From Cymbidium sinense (lineage: Eukaryota; Streptophyta; Magnoliopsida; Asparagales; Orchidaceae), in contig CM038220.1 of assembly GCA_021442155.1 (NCBI GenBank), positions 78,789,817-78,853,816 on the forward strand: a stretch of DNA of 64,000 nt, read 5' to 3'. The position numbers and the translations under genes were made by a program. Each line of letters opens with the position of its first letter. Positions within the stretch are counted from its first letter, which is position 1. The notes under the pieces were generated by a model. The model saw only the letters and a program-made list of their open reading frames with translations. It did not search any database and had not been told where the DNA came from. Shown here in pieces: positions 60,601 to 64,000 of this stretch.

Positions 60601-61739
60601 TACCGATCATATATATCGATATCATCATATTTCCAATAAGATCTTCTTCAAAAAATGTGATTCTTGGGAGATCTTGAGTTTGCTTGGGTCATGCATTTCT
60701 CAACAAAGTAAGCTTCATAACTCTCCGGATCTTTGAGGGCACTGTATCAAAGTTTTTTTTTGGACATCAAGCCTTGTACACTGGTTGTGCAGGATCTTTC
60801 TGGAATATAATATTAAAATTAATCTTTTCTCTTGATTTAGGCTTTATTCCAGGATTTCTGGGAATGATATCTTTATTGTCTTCGATTTGTTTGCCTTTAT
60901 CTTTATTTAGATTTCCCTTCTTTGATGAAGATGGTAAGACTTTACCTAAACTTGAATTACATTATCTTGCTTCAGTTCTTCTTGAAGGCGTAGTTTCTTC
61001 AAATTCCCTTCTTATTCGGAGGTTTGGCCAAAAGGGCTAGACTCATTTTTTGACTTCATCGTTTCATGCATGATGATATTGATGATTCTGACTCTTCTCC
61101 GTCGGGAAAAAATAGTTCTTCATATGAACTTCATCTTATTAAGTCATTAAACAAATTCATATGTTCCTCAAACTCTTCTTGCTTTCACGATAGTTGATGA
61201 GTTGGTCGTCGGACTACCCTTTTCATTTTAGAGTAATTGATGTTGAAGAACATCTGACATCACGTAGATGACTCGACATGTCTCTACTGGACAAGATTCA
61301 CCATTATCTTCTTCATTCGATTTGACAATATGAAGTTTAGGCATGAAGTCTGCAAGCTTAAATGGTTGTTTTGCCGGTTGCTGATACTCCTCAAAATTAT
61401 TAATAATCTTTTGAGATGTAGTTCTCTTATTTCTTGATCTTTTTTTTCTTAGCCAGCTTCTTTAATTTCTGAGGCCTGTGTTTAGTAGACTGCTCCTCGT
61501 GTTATGATGAAGTATCCTTATCAAAATGCTACTGAGAAGCCCAAATACTTAGTTTAGACATCTTTCTTAAGTCCAATATAGGTTCAAGTGGTGATTTCAA
61601 CTTAACACTTGGGATGTCTTTAGCTTTTTTTCATGGTCTTTTGAGACTACGTTTCCCATTCTTGATCGATTTCTCCTTCTTTTGTCTTTGATGGATGATC
61701 TGAGAGGGCGTAATCATCCCTTATATCTTTTGGGTTGAC

Positions 61740-61880
61740 TAGAACCGGATAATGTAAATTCACCTCACTGATACTTCCTTTCTAGCCAATCCTTAAAGAC
61801 ATAACAATCTTCAATAGAATGACTGATCATCTGATGTGGACAATAATTTAGATTACCGACTTCTTTAGGCTTTTAATTTT
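61740..61880 (-). pseudogene. Zinc-finger-like box of gag, minus strand
   Basis: The minus strand reads NYCPHQMISHSIEDCYVFKD, then WLERKYQ, which matches the GHxxEDCFxLKD box of the plus-strand element at 23280-23340. Here the Gly of GH is Ser. It supports assigning both relics to related lineages. Confidence 0.7.
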
Positions 61881-62127
61881 GGTAATTTACGTCGCTTGCC
61901 AATAATAATTTTACCTTGCTCTTCTAAAGGAATAATCTTTGTTCATCTTTTCCTTAAGAGATGGCCGCATTCGTTCATCATCTCTTGTTACTTGTTCTGG
62001 ACGCTCTCCACCACTTGAAAAAGTCTGAGTTTTGTTATTGCCTCCTAATACTAATTTTGGCTATGGATTAGAATAGACAGGCTTCTTTCCATTATCATCA
62101 ACTGTTTTCTTTTATCCACATTATATA

Positions 62128-62790
62128 TCACCCACTTTTCACCATTCGGCTATAGGCGGCATGAATTTCATTTCTTCTTGAGTTTGAAGGTTTGTTTCTT
62201 TGCTTTATCTCATAGACTTTGGACTTAGGAATTGACTTTTCAAATTTAGCCACCCTATTGAGCAAGTCCTTGAATGTTACAATCGACGCCATGCAAAAAA
62301 ATGGTGTCATCTTATCATCCATATTGCCCATTAGTAATTGGAACGCATGTTCTTCTTCCAATTATTGCTCGCACTTCATACTTAGGTTACACCAACGACT
62401 TATGAATTTTGTCACTGACTCATCTTTTCTCCTTTTTAGCAAGGCAAGGTCAGCAATTGTTATTTTCTCAGTTTCACTGGCGAACCTCTTCACAAATATA
62501 GTCTTTAATTCAAAAATTTTGCATACCACACTGAATCGTGAAATTTCAGTGACGAAAAAGCGCATCATTCCCTCATGTGTTACCACAAGTAGCCTTAAAC
62601 TGGGCTAGATGTTGCTTTGAATTCCCAAGCCCATTGAAAGTATTAAATTTTGGCATTGAGTAACCTTTCGGGTACGACACTTGATCATATTCAAGCGGGT
62701 AAGGCGACTCACCAAACTTTTCTGCTCTAAGGTTATGACTATTTATCTTTTCATTAGTTATTATTTTAGTTGGCTTGTTACCGTTCAAGT
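62128..62790 (-). pseudogene. gag core of the minus-strand gypsy element
   Basis: Three frames, 62788-62573, 62586-62362 and 62361-62128, carry one gag. The first has YPKGYSMPKFNTFNGLGNSK and QHLAQFKATCGN. The second has KTIFVKRFASETEKITIADL and RKDESVTKFISRWCNLSMKC. The third has EEEHAFQLLMGNMDDKMTPF and TFKDLLNRVAKFEKSIPKSK. The second and third share a frame, parted by one stop. A frameshift separates them from the first. Confidence 0.8.
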
Positions 62791-62870
62791 GTGTAGCCGA
62801 TTTTGAATTATCGATTGAATAGATAGCTGGTTAACTTCATTCCTCTTCATGTAGCATGTACTTTAGGAGC

Positions 62871-63500
62871 TTAAGGTACCAAAGTGACTGGTGGTATAGA
62901 AGTTATATTATTAACTGTATGTTCATTAGTAAACAAGATAGGTAATGCATTTGATGTGATATTCTTCTGCAACATCTCCATCATGATGTTCATTTGTACC
63001 ATCATATCATTCATCTTGATACCAAGCTGTGCAATCTCCCTATCTTTGACCTCCATTTGATGCTGCATTTCTCTTTGCTCTCTAGCTAGTGCCACGACGT
63101 CAATCAGTACAGGCTCTTCTTCTTCTTCTATTTCTTATTGTTGTTCTGCTCTTTGCTCATCCTCAGGGAAAGAACTTGACTGTCCTTCTCCTTATGCATT
63201 TGCGAGAGACATTCTTTGGGGGAATAATAATCTTGAGTATAAAGCACAGGCGATTATTTCTGGTTCAACCATACAAATAGCTTCAACGCCCATCATCACT
63301 TTTTCATTTTGATCTTCTTCTTCTTCTTCTTCGGTAGAGATTGAAGGTCCATCTTCTACTTACTTTTGTCAAGACTCTTCTTCATAAATGTTAATTCAGG
63401 TTCAGGTTCTTTTAGTTCATGTTTCTTGTGAGAGTTCATCTATATCTTTGATCATATAGACAACTTCTACTTCCATAATGTCTTCCTCATCGCCTTCTTT
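62871..63500 (-). pseudogene. gag N-terminal region with coiled coil, minus strand
   Basis: The frame 63095-62871 has a heptad-like segment, REQREMQHQMEVKDREIAQL, followed by GIKMNDMMVQMNIMMEMLQK, a probable coiled coil. Glu-rich stretches coded by TTCTTCTTC runs (about 63115-63135 and 63310-63335 on the plus strand) lie upstream. Such a layout precedes gag in several plant gypsy families. Confidence 0.6.
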
Positions 63501-63810
63501 TTGCACGTGAATTTCTGATCAACGTTTCCAGTGGATCTCTGGTTCAATGTACAGGACAAGCACTTCTTCTACTAAAGGACTGCGATCAAAGTCAACATTC
63601 TCTTGTGGGGGTGAATCTGATCGATGATGGGATCCCTAGATTCTCTAAGGTGTCATATCATGTCATCAATGATATCCCTTCTTTTGGGTATCTAATGAGT
63701 TATTTTTTGAAATTTTTGAATATATGTATCAGTCACCTCTTCCATTATTCAAAGTTTCATTACAGGGCCATTCTATATATATTTCCTTTGGGACCTTTCG
63801 ACTAGATTCT

Positions 63811-64000
63811 TGAACCAGTGTCACACTCTATGCTCACCTTTAAAAGTGTGGGCTCGATGGCTAGTTACCAGAAGAGATGTTAACTTTCTTGGTGGAGCTT
63901 TAGTATTTTCTATCACCCCTCAGAAATCTTCCTTTCATTAAGCCTATCATCCATGGTTACTTTGAGAACATTATTATTGTGAGCAGTCTCTCTGTAGTGG
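63811..64000. other. Window end, nothing assigned
   Basis: Short stretch with no recognised feature. It may be more of the minus-strand element's 5' region. Confidence 0.3.

Larger units (their letters stand above)
59880..63810 (-). mobile_element. Truncated Ty3/gypsy element, gag-protease part, minus strand
   Basis: On the minus strand from right to left come an acidic N-terminal part and coiled coil (about 63500-62870), the gag core (62790-62128), a zinc-finger-like box (about 61860-61780), an acidic/basic linker and a retropepsin (60600-60157). No reverse transcriptase follows, and the sequence passes into the (TA)67 tract. It is related to, but distinct from, the element at 21.9-31.3 kb. 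It is broken by stops and shifts. The right-hand limit is not visible, and the element may continue past the window. Confidence 0.8.

Overview
This window is nuclear DNA of a flowering plant. The evidence is its plant-type repeats: a Mutator-like element carrying a Ulp1-type protease gene, a Tat-lineage Ty3/gypsy retroelement with two RNase H domains, an L1-type LINE with a DUF4283 ORF1, and a MIKC MADS-box exon. I cannot name the species from the sequence. The DNA is AT-rich, almost every reading frame over 60 codons is an accident or a piece of a decayed transposon, and I find no intact host gene. I saw no tRNA, rRNA or CRISPR.

Positions 1-3.9 kb hold a short tandem array and a broken, minus-strand Ulp1-like (peptidase C48) gene. 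From about 3898 to 20529 lies a 16.6-kb Mutator-like DNA transposon. It is bounded by ~150-bp terminal inverted repeats (TIRs), each ending in a small fold-back. Long subterminal tandem arrays lie inside the TIRs, and most units carry a palindrome close to ACTCTCATGAGAGT. A second minus-strand Ulp1-like gene, with a Pro/Glu/Ala/Thr-rich minisatellite, lies on its right side. The left array is split by a 7.2-kb insertion (5335-12542) with TG...CA ends and a perfect ACTAA target duplication. I see no paired LTRs in it, so it is probably a giant solo LTR. It is itself packed with several kinds of tandem repeat.

From about 21.9 to 31.3 kb is a plus-strand Tat-type Ty3/gypsy element: gag, protease, RT, RNase H, second RNase H, integrase, then ~310-bp 3' tandem repeats. 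It is full of stops and shifts. From about 31.4 to 46.9 kb three long AT-rich copies of one non-coding repeat family follow each other, the first inverted to the other two. A fourth fragment sits inside the Mutator-like element.

From about 48.2 to 48.9 kb are a twin-TATA promoter, a leader and the MADS-domain exon of a MIKC MADS-box gene, broken by a stop at codon 27 and frameshifts. From about 50.7 to 57.2 kb is a nearly full-length but decayed LINE (ORF1, endonuclease, RT, zf-RVT, RNase H, 3' UTR). Long TA and CT microsatellites separate it from a minus-strand gag-protease relic of another Ty3/gypsy element (59.9-63.8 kb) that stops next to a (TA)67 tract.

Nothing here looks like a functioning multi-gene system. 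The value of the window lies in nested transposons, their relative order of insertion, and the structured repeats inside them. All comparisons were made by eye.
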